DNA of 64,000 nucleotides from Sphagnum magellanicum (lineage: Eukaryota > Streptophyta > Sphagnopsida > Sphagnales > Sphagnaceae), in contig CM038921.1 of the NCBI GenBank assembly GCA_021904315.1, positions 16,280,590 through 16,344,589 of the forward strand, read 5' to 3'. This document shows positions 63,443 through 64,000 of this stretch, piece by piece. Below the pieces are notes generated by a model, which saw nothing but the letters and a program-made list of their open reading frames with translations, made no database searches and had not been told where the DNA came from. Within the stretch, counting starts at the first letter, position 1; the number at the start of each line of letters is the position of its first letter. The translations under genes and the position numbers were made by a program.

Positions 63443-64000
63443 TCGCTCTGCAACAATAGTATGTCAACGTTATTAAGTAAACATTGCTCAGTATATCATC
63501 TTACGATTTGTTTTCACAAACGAAGATTCTTCTAAGAAGCGCCAATATATTCCAGTCAGCAAGATCCATCAAACAATTCTCAACTTCTATCCACTACAAG
63601 TCGATTGCATATTGAGCGCCCAATGATAATGACCCAAGAGGTGGTTGTCATGCTCAATCTTTTGCATGCACCATCATGATAACACAAATTTCGTGCTCTC
63701 CTATATAGACAACAGGTTGTCTAGAACACAAGTTCTCTACTTAGACAATGTAACACAATAATATACCGCGGTCATAATTATAGCTCAAAATCAGAGGCAT
63801 GTTGGTGGGAGATCCCATACCTGCAAAATTGTATGAAACTTGAAGGAAGTTGCAGTTCGATAAAGTGTGTCAAACTTCCTAATGTTCTGTGGAAGCAGCT
63901 ATCAACCCACTCTTCACGTCTGCGCTTGGCCAGAACAATTAACAAGTGAACCGACCTTGATAGCTCTTCACGTCTGCTCTGCAAATTCGCATGAGTAGGG
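63443..64000 (-). other. Probable 5' leader region of the ROCO gene
   Basis: An acceptor-like gttgcag precedes the first coding exon (near 63454), and a donor-like gcag/gtatgg lies at 63821/63820, so a 5' UTR intron of about 370 bp is possible. The upstream frame (68 codons, 63778-63984) does not join in phase to the coding exon and is treated as non-coding. The transcription start may lie beyond the window. Confidence 0.35.

Noticed and set aside
63778..63984. 68-codon minus-strand frame as first ROCO coding exon
   Set aside because: Splicing from its donor at 63820 to the acceptor near 63454 gives an early stop in that frame; better read as 5' UTR.

Overview
The window looks like nuclear DNA from a land plant with a large, repeat-rich, AT-rich genome. 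The evidence is spliceosomal introns with GT-AG borders, plant gene families (malectin-like/LRR ectodomain, X8-containing GH17 glucanase, LRR-Roc-COR protein), many microsatellites, a CACTA transposon and MITEs. Low gene density, a decayed RT-type retroelement and the TRN1-like ROCO gene make me favour a non-seed plant (fern, lycophyte or bryophyte). This is inference; the species cannot be read from the sequence. I see three protein-coding genes, and they occupy about a quarter of the window.

Layout. 1-9.1 kb is intergenic: two MITE-like elements and several minisatellites. 9.2-18.4 kb (+) is a long multi-exon gene. It encodes a secreted malectin-like ectodomain, a GDPC motif, four LRRs (four 72-nt exons) and one transmembrane segment. 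Instead of a kinase, the reading frame appears to continue, in phase, into an alanine-rich 11-residue-repeat/coiled-coil region that ends in a RING-H2-like zinc motif. This is the most unusual thing in the window. 18.4-37.3 kb holds repeats: a palindromic minisatellite (21.4 kb), old AT-rich repeats (22.6-26 kb) and a heavily mutated reverse transcriptase gene (31.5-33.6 kb) bracketed by two related repeat arrays. 37.3-39.5 kb (+) is an intact three-exon GH17 beta-1,3-glucanase with an X8/CBM43 domain and a likely GPI anchor. 43.2-46.4 kb is a non-autonomous CACTA element with a TTC target duplication and an internal tandem repeat of about 181 bp. 46.4-58.2 kb is AT-rich, repeat-derived DNA without a recognisable gene. 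58.3-63.4 kb (-) is an LRR-Roc-COR (ROCO, TRN1-like) gene. Its first coding exon has an apparent one-base frameshift.

The three genes do not form a pathway that I can see. Two are probable cell-surface or wall proteins (receptor-like protein, GPI-anchored glucanase) and one is a cytosolic GTPase-type regulator. Exon borders were deduced by eye from reading frame, family homology and splice consensus, without transcript data.
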